Source: Chlorokybus atmophyticus
Taxonomy: Eukaryota; Streptophyta; Chlorokybophyceae; Chlorokybales; Chlorokybaceae
Direction: 5' to 3'
DNA: 64,000 nt
Assembly: GCA_009103225.1 (NCBI GenBank)
Contig: RHPI01002533.1
Location: 1,431,186 to 1,495,185 of the forward strand
Shown one piece after another: positions 44,528-56,848 of this stretch. Within the stretch, counting starts at the first letter, position 1. Each line of letters begins with the position of its first letter. The position numbers and the translations under genes were made by a program. The notes below the pieces were generated by a model that searched no databases, was not told where the DNA came from, and saw only the letters and a program-made list of their open reading frames with translations.

Positions 44528-46374
44528 TCATTCGGGTGTGACGTACGCAGCAGTGATGCCTCCATCCACGACGAGTGCCGCTCCCGTCATGAAGCTCGAG
44601 TCCACATCGCTCGCAAGGAACAGCGCCGCTCTCGCCATCTCGGTCGCTTCGCCGAACCTCCCGACGGGGATATGCACGAGTCTCCTCCTGCGCTTGTCGT
44701 CGGTGTCGAGAAACTTCATCAGGAGCTCCGTGCGGAGGGGACCCGGGCAGAGAGCGTTGGCGCGAATGTTCTCGCGGGCATGGATCACGGCGATCTCGCG
44801 GGTGAGGGCCAGGACGGCGCCCTTGCTCGCGGTGTAGGCTATCTGCGGGCACGGTGATGGTGACGAGCACACGCAAGCGCGTGCACGTGCGCATGCATAC
44901 ATGCAGATTTACAAGCAGGCACATGGACCAACGCACGCTCACACACATGCGTGCGTGCATTCACGCACGCATGCCTGCACACGCGCACATGCGTGCGCAC
45001 GCGCACTGTTGCCAACATTCCTGCGCCTGAACATGTTCACCAACACACATGCACCTGAACACAAATGCATGTACACACGTGTGCACACATGCAATCACAC
45101 AATCAGCGTCTACCTGAGGCGTGGCGGCGCCCATGAGGGCAACAAACGACGCCGTATTCACAATACTCCCACCTCCCGCTCTCCTCATGGCCGGTATCCC
45201 AAACTTGCACCCGTTGATCACCCCCTTGACATTGACATTCAGCGTCTTGGTTATAACCTCCTCGTCCGTGTCTTCCGGCCTGTCATCCCCCGCCAACATC
45301 ACCCCCGCATTGTTGAACAGCACGTGTAACGCCCCGAACTCGCGCTCGGCGGCCTCGACCATGGCGCGGGCGTGGTCCGCGTTGGACACGTCCCCGGATA
45401 CATGAACAGCGGCGTGGCCGGCGTCGCGGATGCCGCGAGCCACGTCCGAGGCGGCGTCTTCACGCACGTCCGCCACGACAACACGTGCACCCTCACGCGC
45501 AAACAGCTCGCAGGAAGCCTTGCCTATGCCGCTGGTGGTGGCGTGAACACATGTGAGTGTGGTGAGTGGATACTCAATGCCAGTATAACCTGATGAGCAG
45601 TGGGGGGGTGAGCGAATGGGTACCACCAGCACAGATATGGTGGTGCATGCCTGTGTGTGTGTGCGTGCGTGCAGTTGATTGTGTGCATGTGGCTGTGTAC
45701 GTGTGTGCCTGTGTGCGTGCACGCATGTGTGTATGTGTGTGTTTATGCGTCTGCCCAGGCTGGAACATCGGAGCATAAGAGATTTGAGATTTCGTAACCA
45801 TTGCATTGACATCAACAACTCTGACTGACTCACTACAAGGATGCAGCTCAACTAAACTAACCCAGTAACGCTGCCATTATATTGGTACAGGGGCATGGGA
45901 TGTTTCACTTGTGCTTGTTTCGATTTCGACACCAACGCCAAGTGGTTATGTGTAAGTGAAACATCTCGCCCATGGCATCGAAGAACAACACCACTACACA
46001 ACAGAAACGCACACACATGCAATCCTTCATAGAAGCAATGACACTGACACACGCCCACCCAGCGCCCAACTCGATCCGTTCACTCACGCATTGTCTCCAC
46101 TCACCAAAGCACAACACTCTGCCTCAAACAAGATCCACTCCACTCCACTCCACTCCACAACCCCTCACCTTCCTCCTCCTGTGATAAGAGCAACCTTGCC
46201 CGCCAGCCTCCCCCCCGACGAGGACGAGGACGAGGACGACGCGGCGGCGGCGGCGGCGGCGAATCCCGCATGTGTCAGACGAACGAGACAGCTGTCGCCC
46301 CCGGGCACAGCAACGGCAAGGGGCGGAGCGGCGAGACGCCGCCACGTCTGCGCCGCCGCCGCCGCCCGCCGCAT
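44528..46374 (-). CDS. Classical short-chain dehydrogenase/reductase (SDR)
   Basis: Three exons: about 46170-46374, 45125-45545 and 44528-44850. Exon 1 starts MRRAAAAAQTWRRLAAPPLA, basic and alanine-rich like an organelle targeting peptide, followed by alanine and serine homopolymers and then LAGKVALITGGGR. Exon 2 completes the cofactor site (GIGKASCELFAREGARVVVA), then gives DVSNADHARAMVEAA, the NNAGV motif, and GGGSIVNTASFVALMGAATP with the catalytic serine region. Exon 3 has the YxxxK motif (AYTASKGAVLALTREIAVIH) and RANALCPGPLRTELL, ending SSFMTGAALVVDGGITAAYV. All catalytic residues are present. The acidic end of the second strand (VVVAD) suggests NAD(H). Substrate unknown. Both introns are rich in CA/TG/GC alternation. 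Confidence 0.88.
44850..45112. repeat. Alternating purine-pyrimidine tract in SDR intron
   Basis: Irregular CACACGCATGCG-type sequence fills most of this intron. A similar tract lies at about 45650-45750 in the next intron, and in the GDPD gene introns at 47570-47700, 48360-48540 and 49040-49110. Confidence 0.8.
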
Positions 46375-47188
46375 GGTTTGGCGGGAGGGGGAATACCGTT
46401 ACACACTACCACGCATGAGCGCATGCAACGCAGCTGCCCGTGAGAGTTTTGTTCAGGCACATTGCGGTACCAAGGTGTTAGGGTATGGTCACACAACACA
46501 GCAGCCCCACGCTGAGCTCATGCACGTGGCAGGTAGGAAGGGGCTCAGCACCCGTTGATACACACACAATACTGTGACAGGCAGACTACACATAGCATAC
46601 CCACTTTGTTTACAGGCGAGATGAATGATGAAAACGCTCGCTTTTACCCTGACGTAAAGTTTCAGCGGCAATCACAGGACTGACACCGTGCATGTTGCGC
46701 AAGTTTGGCATGACCGGTACTATGCATATAAGAGCGTGCACGCGATGTGCCATTGCTGTCCTACTACTCAGTGTTCTCCACCCTGCTTGCTGTGTGTGTT
46801 GTTTTGCTTCGTGCTTCAGCAAAGTAAGCGAAAGTCCTCTTGCATACAGCAGTTGCCTCCGCGGTATAGTGAATGCCACAGCAACGTTGACGGATCGACA
46901 TTCATGTGCTGGTGTGCATGCTTGGCTGATGGCAACGTGTCATCACATACATCTTCGGTTGTGTCTGTATGCCAACTGAACACCGCACGGCTATAAAGTA
47001 GCACAAATCACCAAAGATAAACATGGAGAAAGATGAATCGAATGTTCAATGTGTCTGGCCGCTATCACCACTGACTTTTGCCAGCAGTGCGCAACTTACA
47101 GCCATATACAAGCCAAAAATACTGCTGATTCGATGCTTGCCAACTTAGTAGCTAATGTAATGCAATTGGTGAAGAACAAAACTACCCC
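46375..47188. other. Intergenic, no gene recognised
   Basis: Lies between the SDR start and the GDPD stop on the minus strand, so should hold the SDR promoter. Only short frames without domains. Confidence 0.4.
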
Positions 47189-49529
47189 TTAAACCGCGCT
47201 GCGCTTAGCCTGCTTGATAAGCTTCTCCTCAGCATGGATAAGCTTCTTAAGCGTCGCGGTGTTCTTGATGCCATCCTGCACACAAGTACACACAAACCCA
47301 ACATTATGTCCACACATTCGACACAACATACCCACACTACACATCTGTGTCAACAGTACGCACCTGGCCGTCCTGCCACGTCTTGAGCGTCCACGTCTGG
47401 TCGGTGAACACGCCGTCGACGCCGATCTCGTTGAAGAAGAGGTCGTACTCGCGCGTGGGGTCCTCCAGGTAGTCCCACTTGAGGTACACGTTCTCATTCC
47501 TGAACGTGTAAGGATGCACCTATACAAGAGACACAATGTGATCAGTCCAGAGTTTCACACACAGACATACCAAATACACGCACATGGGCTTAAGCGCGTA
47601 CGCGCGTGTGTGTATGTGTGCGTGCGTGTCGCGCACGCACACATGCATGCACACACCTATGTGCATGTGTACGTGTGCATGCGTGTGTGCGTGCACTGAG
47701 GCAGAGACACAACCACTACAGACAGTCCCACGCACCCACCCACCCACACTCTCTCACCTGCATGTTGCGTTCATGCGCTCTCGTGACGAGGTCCGTGGGC
47801 GGCAGCGAGGCGTAGCCGTTGGCGAGCGTCTTGACGATGTTGTCCTTCCACGGCCCGATGCCCACGCAGAAGCTGGCCACGTAGTCCAGGTACGCGTCGG
47901 TGCTCACCTCGGCCCAGGTCAGGTTTGTGTCGATGGTGGGGGGGTCAGAGTAACTGGACACGAGAGTGTGGGTGTGGGTGTGGGTGTATCAGGAGTGTGT
48001 ATTAGGACACGTGGTGTATAGTTGGGTATGTAAGTGTGTACCCGTTCATGAGGAAGACGAGAGGAGAGTCTGTGAGCTTGTTGTCGCGGACGTACTCGAG
48101 GGACTTGATCTCAAAGGACTGGATGAACAGGGGCTGAGCCTTCCACGCATTAGACCCAAGCCTGGAAGAAGATACTACCTTAGTCACGAACAATTTGTGT
48201 TTACGATGAGTTGTGTTGACTCACTTTCCGTGGTAGCCGTATCGCTTGAGCTCTGCCATGAACAGGTCCTCGGCGCGGTCGGTGCGGCCGCGCTCCTGGA
48301 AGGCGTACTTGTTCATGAAGGTGGGGTTCTTGATCTCAGGGTACACGCCTGCCATAAGCGCAAGTCAGTGTTACAAGTGGACATGCACAGACATGTGTGT
48401 CTGCACGCACGCATGAGTATATGTCACACAAACACAAACGGACGCACACGCCTATGCAGACACGCACACATACAGCGGGCATGCACGCACACATATACAC
48501 ACACGCGGTACAGTATGCGCGGCCACACATTCCAACACCATCTACACACTTACCAACGATGCGATCGGCATTCAGGGCAATCGACAGGAACTCAGCAAAG
48601 GTCGACACCTGCATGCAAAGTTGTGTCTCAGCTCATCACCGTGTTATGATCCCAACATACTCAACCCAACCCCAATCTCAGCACGCAGACTACACGCGCT
48701 GCTCACCCTGAAGTTGTGGTTGAGGTTGGGGTTGCGGAAGGCGAGGGGCTGTTTGGCATACAGAGACTCGATCTCCGCCAGGGTGAAGTCGACTGTTGTA
48801 CGAGACACATGTTGGGTGCTGGAAACACAGTGTGGTGTTGTATGGCCGAGCACATGCAATTGTGTGTGTGCTCACAGGTGAAGAAGCCGTTGGTGACGAG
48901 GCCATCAACCGAGAGCGTGCGGTTGCGGCCGGCAAACTCGGGGCGGGAGGCAACATCGGTGGTGATGCTCCTGCACAAGGGAGGTGAGGTATCAGCACAC
49001 GTGTGTGCTTACACCCACACAGCTCGGTGCGGTAAAGCATGGCACTGTGCACACACACACATACGCGCGCGCATGCCCACGTGCGCGTGCACACATACGT
49101 ACGCGTCAGCCAGACACACCCACACCCCTCCTTACAGGTCCGGGTCATGTCTCATGATGAGTTTGTAGTCCTTGGTGACGAGCACGTCTCCCTCGATGAA
49201 GTCTGCGCCCAGCGCGATGGCGAGCCGGTACCCCTCGGGGGTCTCTTCCGGCAACGCGCCGGGGGAACCGCGGTGGGCGACGTTGTAAGCACGGTGAGAC
49301 TGGAGGGGGGCCTTGGTCTGGGGGGTGAAGGTGGACACATGTCAACAATGTGCATCACCCAAGACGCATACAGGGATATGAGACAGATGCATACACAGAG
49401 CGGTACTGATACAGATACACAGATACAGAGGCGCACAGGTGCACACATGCACATGTGCACACCCACATTGTGGGCGGCGGCGAGGGCGGGGAGGATGAGG
49501 AGGATGAGGGCGAGGTGGAGGCGAGCCAT
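47189..49529 (-). CDS. Secreted glycerophosphodiester phosphodiesterase (GDPD family)
   Basis: Hydrolyses glycerophosphodiesters to glycerol-3-phosphate and an alcohol. The first exon starts MARLHLALILLILPALAAAH, a clear signal peptide, so the enzyme is probably secreted or vacuolar. The catalytic exon (about 49135-49320) has AYNVAHRGSPGALPEETPEG, GADFIEGDVLVTKDYKLIMR and HDPDL, giving the HRG, E-x-D and HD residues of the family. Later exons: SITTDVASRPEFAGRNRTLS (about 48900), DFTLAEIESLYAKQPLAFRN (about 48750), VSTFAEFLSIALNADRIVG and VYPEIKNPTFMNKYAFQERG (about 48220-48610), LGSNAWKAQPLFIQSFEIKS (about 48060-48165), IVKTLANGYASLPPTDLVTR (about 47770-47950), VHPYTFRNENVYLKWDYLED (about 47365-47515), and LKKLIHAEEKLIKQAKRSAV to the stop at 47189. 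The GVFTDQ block is conserved at the end of the barrel. It resembles plant GDPD4/5/6-type enzymes; the exact subgroup is unsure. Confidence 0.9.
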
Positions 49530-49916
49530 CTTGATGTGCTTGCGGGGAGATGCACCCCGCAACCTTGCTCACAACACCACCTTAGCAGTGGCAACTGAGA
49601 CTAAACCAACCCCTGGGTGCTGCTTTGCTTATATACTGATTCCCTCAAGCAAGACAATGACTAAGGTGCGGCGGTCTGTGTCGAGGCAGGAAGACGACAG
49701 GACTTGTCCCTTGATGTTGACTCACTCGGAGACAGGATAAGGCTCGGTTCAACAAGTTGGTGTTGTCTCCTTGCGGCTGACAGAAGAAGTACGTATGATA
49801 CACACAGTGTATCAGACCAGTGGTACAGCCTGAGTGGTGTGTAGCCTAAGTCTGCTGTATCTTCAAGTTTGGAAGTCAGTGACTTCAAGTCACAGTGTGG
49901 TGGGCTGCACAAGTTG

Positions 49917-49947
49917 TGACTTGTGGGTTGTGCAGCACGACCCACAA
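49917..49947. repeat. Short palindrome, 10-base stem
   Basis: ACTTGTGGGT and ACCCACAAGT flank an 11-base loop. A related CACAAGT/ACTTGTG pairing lies just to the left, so alternative folds are possible. It lies about 390 bases upstream of the GDPD start. Confidence 0.7.
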
Positions 49948-51386
49948 GTCATGTGCATCATGACCACCCACACATGTGTGGGGATACAGTCTACAGTGGT
50001 AGTGTAGGCCGCATCTTGGTCACTCGCCTCATTGCATTGAGTGTCAAGTGGTACTTGCAACTCATACAGTTCAACATTGCAAGGTTGTTGGCGCTCAAGG
50101 TATCAGACCTTGAGAGATTCCGCCCTCCTCTCTCACACTGAAAAGATGAGAGACTTTCAGTCAGTCAGCGGTAGGCCTAGTAACACTACCGTAGTACAGC
50201 ATACGCTGAAGTACGTAGTCAAGATACCCTATTACGCTGGCGCGCACGTGACTGCGGTGGCGTAACCTGGATTGATCCAAGTTACATAATTGTATCATCA
50301 TTTGACACCCTCAAATGAGTCCCTGTTCATGATGACAAGGTGGTAAGATTCCCCCTCTGCGAGTCAGGCTGTGACAGAGCCTTGGCGGGAGTGTACTTGC
50401 ATAAGGTACTTGCATATAATGGATACCTGCGAAAGGTATATTGCTGCCCCGCCGCAATGCGGAGGGGATGATACCGCCACTGCATTGGTATCTAACTTTA
50501 GCTGTCGCTTCAGCAACTCGCTTCAAGTTGCTTGCTTGCACTACTAGCCTCGAGTAGGGTAAGTGAAGGCAACTTCGGACAAGATGGTAACTTCGGACAC
50601 GCCTGCTTGTGAGCCTGTAGCGACCGGCTCAGGTGGCCAGATTCCGTTGTGAGATTACGCCACAATGTTCAGTTAACCGAGGGGAACACGGTAATATTCT
50701 ATCCTTGACGATTCGGTATAGGAATTGTTGCGCCTTTCAGAAGCTTAAAAATGTACATGTCATGGATTAGATTATAGCATGCAAGCAATGTTTAGGGCAT
50801 AACTTGCGGCGTAGTTGGAAAACATGAGTGAAGTTTAAATTTATAGGTAGCTAACTCCCTCAGCTATCAAACCTTAATGAGCTTTTGTGGTCATAGCTAG
50901 GGTAGGTGCTTTATTTTGCCCATTTTCGCAGTATTGAGCTCCGCGTGGGCGCTGTGTTCATTACACAGCGGCCAAGTGCATATGTTTCTAGTCGCCCTGA
51001 AGTTAAGCTATGCAGCAATATGTTGTGTCCGTCAAATCGAGTAATATCAAGAAAGGTACAGTGTGTCAAAGTGGGGGTGGTATAGGGGTCAGACCGCTGA
51101 AAAGTTCACCCAAATATGGCCATTGTTGACTTCAAGAACTTGTAACTTATGACTGGCCTCGTCAAAGTGCCTGCAACTTTGATAGTAGCTAGTTCTTATC
51201 ATGACTTTCCCAACAATTAAACTTTTAATTACATCGAGTAAGTGTTGCGGAAGTTATGATTGTTAAAGTTACGGGCATGTCATAATTTGTTGGGTACCTG
51301 CCAAACCTGAATCTGTGCTTTTCCACACGCTGTTTCTAAAAAATAACCACGGCTGCCATACTTGCTCATTTGACACTAATTTTATA

Positions 51387-51417
51387 GGTAGGTAGGTAGG
51401 TAGGTCGATAGGTAGGC
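51387..51417. repeat. (AGGT)n-type tetranucleotide repeat
   Basis: About six units of TAGG/AGGT, two of them changed (tcgataggt). Confidence 0.9.
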
Positions 51418-53310
51418 CTCAATGAGAAGAAGATTACTATAAAAAACCACCGCCCTAAGTGCTTGCACCTGCATGCAACCTTCATAAAACCGTCATTGGC
51501 CAAATAAGGGCGAGTGGTCGAATGAGGCACCTTTACCCTACAAGTTATAAGCCTTAAAATTGGTGCTATTTTTGCATATGTACATATGTGTATATAATCT
51601 AATGCGTGTCATCTAAGCTTGGTTCAGGCACGAGTCTCTCCCCACACCTTCTGTATCCCACAACACCCCCCCACAACGTTCCCCCCATTACAAACAACTC
51701 CCACCTTCAACGCCGACGCCAATGTTATGGTGGTGTACCGCCAGAGACCTTTTTTCAGTAAGAAGGCGTGTGCGGAGTTGCCATCAGTGTGATGTTCGGC
51801 AGCCCCTTTACACCCTCATCTTTGCATGCTTATATAGCCGGAGCTACACTTTATTGATTGAAAAAATAAAGATACGGGCGTGTAGCTTAACCTGAGAGGA
51901 ACGACTTACCAAAACACATTACTGTTGAATTCTAACAACAACAGTAGTTATAACCAAAAAAGTCCGATTTGTCCGAAATTTTCTTCCATTACCCCAATAC
52001 TACTGGTAGGCAGTGCATTGTAGCCTAGTAGTAGGACTGTAATTATGTATAAGCATGGTCAGGCAGGTATGGGACTTATGCATGTCATGTATATGAGTGG
52101 TTCTCTCAGTAGGGTGATGCATAAGGTGAACACTTACTCACTGAGTAGCACACGACACCTACTGCATAATATGACATTAAATTGTGTTCAATTATATGTG
52201 CAAAATGTCACGTTTGGTTCAGTGCTTAAAGGTGGGCATAATAGCGCTAGTGCTCTGCAAGATTTCTTCGAAGCATGCGGGTCTTAAAACAAGTGTCATC
52301 AACCTCGAGTAGTTCACACTATCTGCAAATCCATGTTGAAACAACAAGTAGTGGTTGTCATTGACTTGCTTGTGTACGAAAGATATTACAGTAATTTATG
52401 CATGTTTAATATTGTGTGGCTTATGTGTGTGCTGCTGACGATCATGTGAATTTAAGCCCACTTACTTAAACATGCTTAACGTTATGTGTGTACTTGCATC
52501 TGACCCCTTTGCTTGATCGCCAATTTGATGTTTTTTACATGAGAGGCCATACACTTACACATAACGCGATTTTATGTGAGCAAAACGTGTGTACGGAGTT
52601 CCACGAGCTTTATATTGTATAATCAAGCCATGTAGTACTAATACATGAGTTAACCTGGTGTACATGGATTGTATGATACCAAAACATGCGTCAAGTACAT
52701 ATGCTACTGAAATCTACAGCACAAAATGACATTTCTTAAAAGCACAAATATGATTAACCAACTATCAATTTGCATCCACATGACTTATTGGATTGCGTGT
52801 GAACATATGATTTTTATTTTTACGTATACAGCAATTTATGACCAAAGAAAGGCTTGTGCATTGAATCTCATCTTCAATAAACTAGCGGAGTTTTAGTGAA
52901 TGAACCGCGCAGTTCGGCATGGTAACACAAGTGTGAGATCTTTGTCATGTCAAAGTGCACAAAGCAACATATTGAGATTGTGTGCATTGCGCATTTCACC
53001 AAGTACCCAAAGTACCCAAAACCCTGCACAAAACGCGCAGCCAACAATGCAAATAAATGTGGGACAATTGATGCAAGCCTATTGTGGCAAGCAGCCATCT
53101 GCTATGCTATGATCCGGGAATTAAACCCCAAACCCAATGGGAACCTGGTGACTTTTTTGCAAGCCGCTCACTGTCTCGCTCTGCTTGTGACATTTCTGCC
53201 CGCATTATGTCCTCTGCCAGCTGCCGATCGCGTTCGATGGCTTCAGGGCTGTACATTACCCGGACAGGCGCATCATCAGCAAGGCAGATACCGTTAACCG
53301 TTAGAATTAT

Positions 53311-55845
53311 CTATGCAAAATGCTCATGCTCTCGCAGACTGGCCAGCACTGACATGCCATACGGCACTGACCTGTTGTAGTCGGCAGCCCATGCAGGCAT
53401 GTCATTGCCTACCACCACGATATTGACATGCTCCGATGGCTTCTTTGAGCCCCATGTGCTTGGAGGGACCGGGGCACCATCAGCAGCGTGCTGTGTCGCG
53501 GCGCTGAACCTAGAGTACGATGCATCAAAGTACTTTTGCAAGAGTCGCTGATAGAACTCCGGCCGTGGACCTGTGGCCTGTACATGGTTCACACAAGTGC
53601 CGTGAAGCGCTGATGTTGCAAATCAATGTATCCATAACCTGTGCATAACTCATACACAATGCTGTGCCAGCAGCAGTGTAGCACCTGGCGAGCCTTAAGA
53701 CTCCAGCCACCTCGCTTATCATCCGCATCTTCACAATCCAGCCATTCATATAGCAGGAAAACGCATTGTGCATCACCGCTCCCTGCAAACTTGGCTGGTA
53801 GGAAGTGTATCGGCAGCAATTCTCCTGCACGGCAACCATGGATGCATGTTGAGGGCGCATCACCTATGAGTGCGGCCGTGACTGAAGCACTGTCTGCTAC
53901 ATACCTGTGGAGTACGTCAAAGGCAACAGCATCGCGTTTGTTCCACTTGCGCCAGTGCCCTCAACGGTAACCAGCGCACAGAAATGCCTGTTGTGAAACG
54001 TTGCTGCTATCAGTGTGGCTGCAGCATCGCGAACCCATGCAAAATTACTCTGTGCTGGACACGCTGCAAGTAACCTTTGCCATGCACAAACACGCCCCAC
54101 AGAGTACACCGAAACTTCTCAGGCACGCACCCATTGCCATATGATAGCGCAAGGGGAGCACGGAAGGTCTTATTCGGGTCTCCCCAAAGGATTGGCAAGT
54201 AGATGCCACCAATACGGCAGGGTGACAGTGCTTCGCCATCGGACCCGTATACCATACGATCAGCATACACTAGGATTGGCCTCCTGTGCAGCAAGTTTTA
54301 ACAGGTTTGTAGCCGAAGAGCTGCAGACTATGTTTGTGATAACCGACTTGACGTACCTCAACACATGGGCCAGTACAAAGATGTGAATAGGCTCCAGCGG
54401 TCGGCCTTTGGTGGCTGCTATCGTCTGGATTTCTGTCCACTCGCTCTGGTACTGGACATTTCATGGCACAGAAGTGAGGACAACTGCACTGCACTGCACT
54501 GCACTACACCCTGGTTGTCTGTATAGTGTACCAACACAAAGAGTTGCGCTTGAGTGCCTGACTTCTAGTCCATACCTGTGCGCTTGTCATGGACGCACCA
54601 AACCCGTCCTGCTCAGCATCCCTGTCCTGCAACAAGTGAAAGCATTGACCGCTTGCTAGCACATCGTCAGATGCGCTGTACTGCAGTCCAACAGAGAGCT
54701 AGTTGCATACGCAACGGAGGTGCGAGTGCTCACAAGTATAGCATCCAGCTCACCAGTTCTTGACGCCATGCATCGTGAAACAGTCGGGAGGCTTGACTGC
54801 TGCTTGTGCCAGGTTGCCCAATGGAGTCTGCAAGCAACGTCCGCAGAACTACACCAGCAAGCACCAGTGAGACATGGCATACTTCACAAGTTAACCAGGA
54901 TAGAGCTGCTGACTTGTCACATAGCACTTTCACCACATCATGTAAGTGTGCCACAACGGCCTGGTGGCTACAGATGCCACACCAATGACTGTGATAGCGT
55001 AGTTTAGCCTCACCATTTTCCCGATCGGAGACGCCCCACATGCCGAGGGAAACTCCGTGAAGCAAGCAATCGCCGTCCTCAGATGTGCGCAGCGGCAGCA
55101 ACCTGGTTGATACCGTATCCCAGTTGAGCACACGTGCTGCCTGCGACATACATGCAGTATTGAACTTCCACCTCATGCTGAATGTGAACACAACAAATAC
55201 ACCTGAATCAGCAAGTGGAACAGCATAGTGGGATCACATAACAACAAGGCATTGGTCAATCTTGACCCCTGATTTCCACATTCCATACCTCAAGCCGCCG
55301 AAGGACTTCTTCGTCTAGAAGCTCAGAAAGAACAAAGTTCTTGAACTCTTTTGGCAAATTTGAGTCTCCTGCAAGGCCGCAATGCCGCAATGTGAATGCG
55401 CTACAAGCGCCAGCTCCAGCAGCGCATGCCAACAAAGCATCCTTTCAACAAAGACACATACCATCTGACAGCCAGCGAGGAAGTTGGAAAGTATACATTG
55501 GCGCGGACAGTTCTTGGACAACAGCCAGCCCACCACAACTCGCTGGCCGCTCTGCACTGACTGCGACGCATGCTCTGAGTTGCTGCACCAAGTCAGGGTC
55601 TGCTCCGCTGCGCAGCACAACAAGTGGTTGTTAGCAGGCAAGGCTTATATGTCAGCCACGTGTGACACGAGTTGTTTACTATACCTGACATTGCGCAGCA
55701 CTCTGGGATGTGAGGGTGTGAGAGGTGGGGTGTTCTGTAAGGCTTGCGGTGAAACCGTTTGCTCTTCCTGCTTGTGCTCCTCAGCAACTGGCGTGTTGTC
55801 CGCAAGAACGAGCACAAGCTCTTCGGCAGTGGTAGGTGCCGGCAT
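53311..55845 (-). CDS. OTU-domain deubiquitinase (VCPIP1/ZRANB1-like)
   Basis: Cysteine protease that removes ubiquitin. First exon (about 55690-55845) starts [20 protein letters not shown]. Then [20 protein letters not shown] (about 55485-55612) and [20 protein letters not shown] (about 55295-55365). The OTU domain begins [20 protein letters not shown] (about 55015-55110), with the catalytic D-x-x-C (DGDC), followed by [18 protein letters not shown] (about 54740-54850), [20 protein letters not shown] then IFVLAHVLR (about 54355-54450), [20 protein letters not shown] then GGIYLPILW (about 54170-54290), and [12 protein letters not shown] with the catalytic histidine (about 53940-54000). [20 protein letters not shown] (about 53680-53820) follows; the last exon ends REHEHFA at 53311. 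The RPI.VY...GE...P...GGIYLP pattern is that of A20/ZRANB1/VCPIP1 OTUs. No zinc finger seen. Confidence 0.82.
54485..54507. repeat. (CTGCA)n pentanucleotide repeat
   Basis: Four to five units of ACTGC lie in an intron of the OTU gene. Confidence 0.85.
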
Positions 55846-56640
55846 TGCACGGTTGGTGGACTATCACAGCAAGCTGACAATGCTATGCTGCTTCAAGGAT
55901 GTCTGATAGTCAACTACGCTTCTCTGTCAGTTCGTCATCGTCTCCCAGCTGAAAGTTTGTATCGGGGAGACCCAACTGCGATCTGAAGCACACAGCACGG
56001 CTTGTCAGTTTGACCAACCTCAATCCTCACTTCAACAGTTTATTGCTTCATGCAGATGAGAAGGGACTGCTATCCCTGCATAACCCGCATAATGGCCGCA
56101 CAGCCAAGCGCTTTTTGTATCGAGCGCCATGCAACGGTGACATGCACCAGTCTGCTCGCAAAATTGCATGGCACTGGCTGTGCTAAGTGAAGGAGACAAT
56201 GGCTTCTTGTGCATGCACGCCGCAGAGCAACGCTGACAGGTGACTGTGACAATGTGCACAGCAGTTCCCACGACGTGACCACAGAAAGAAAGCTGCAAAT
56301 GAAAGATTTGGACGCTCCGCATGCAACAAACTGGACCAACCTGCGCGCTCACGTATACGCTCACCAGCGTGAAGGCAACCCCACAACTTGAAGGCACGCG
56401 AAAGCCTCCAGAAGCCTGCCGGGCACGGGCTCAGGCACACACACCATGCGAAGAAGAGAAGCTAAAGAGAAACACACATCCACAGCGACATTAGCAGTAC
56501 AGGCACCCGACAACGACAGCGACCACGGCGACAAGCAGGACAGTGCTAATGTTGACAAAGCAGTAGCGCAATCCGGTTCGGCAGGACCCCTTCTTGGCCG
56601 CGATCCAACCATAACGCGTTGAATCCAGATGGGACTCACG
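55846..56640. other. Divergent intergenic region
   Basis: Lies between the OTU start (minus) and the SmE promoter (plus). A 92-residue minus frame at 56361-56639 has no recognisable domain. Confidence 0.4.
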
Positions 56641-56677
56641 AAACCCTAATCCTAACCCTAACCCTAATCCTAACCCC
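56641..56677. promoter_or_regulatory. Interstitial telomere-like / telo-box array upstream of SmE
   Basis: AAACCCTAATCCTAACCCTA and four more imperfect CCCTAA units lie about 170-210 bases upstream of the SmE start codon. It resembles both plant telo-box promoter elements and a short interstitial telomere tract. Confidence 0.55.
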
Positions 56678-56848
56678 TATTTCCCCCAGTGCATGCCGTG
56701 TTGCAACTGCTGGAAGCTTTGTCGCCGCCGCCCGTGGACGAGTGGGTTGCCAGCATTGGAGTGGAGGCCGGCTGAGTGTTCGTGCGGTTTATACTGTTTG
56801 CCTCAGCTTATTGTCGTAGAACTTCTGGTTTTCCAGCAGTCAGCAGCC

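Larger units (their letters stand above)
49530..53310. other. 3.8-kb gene-poor region
   Basis: No conserved gene is seen. From about 50540 to 52040 there is not even a 60-codon frame, and the DNA is AT-rich from about 50700 on. It contains a hairpin (49917-49947) and a short tetranucleotide repeat (51387-51417). 52870-53310 has weak frames only. Confidence 0.5.

Noticed and set aside
46610-46879. 89-residue minus frame upstream of the SDR gene
   Set aside because: No conserved features; probably chance in the promoter region.
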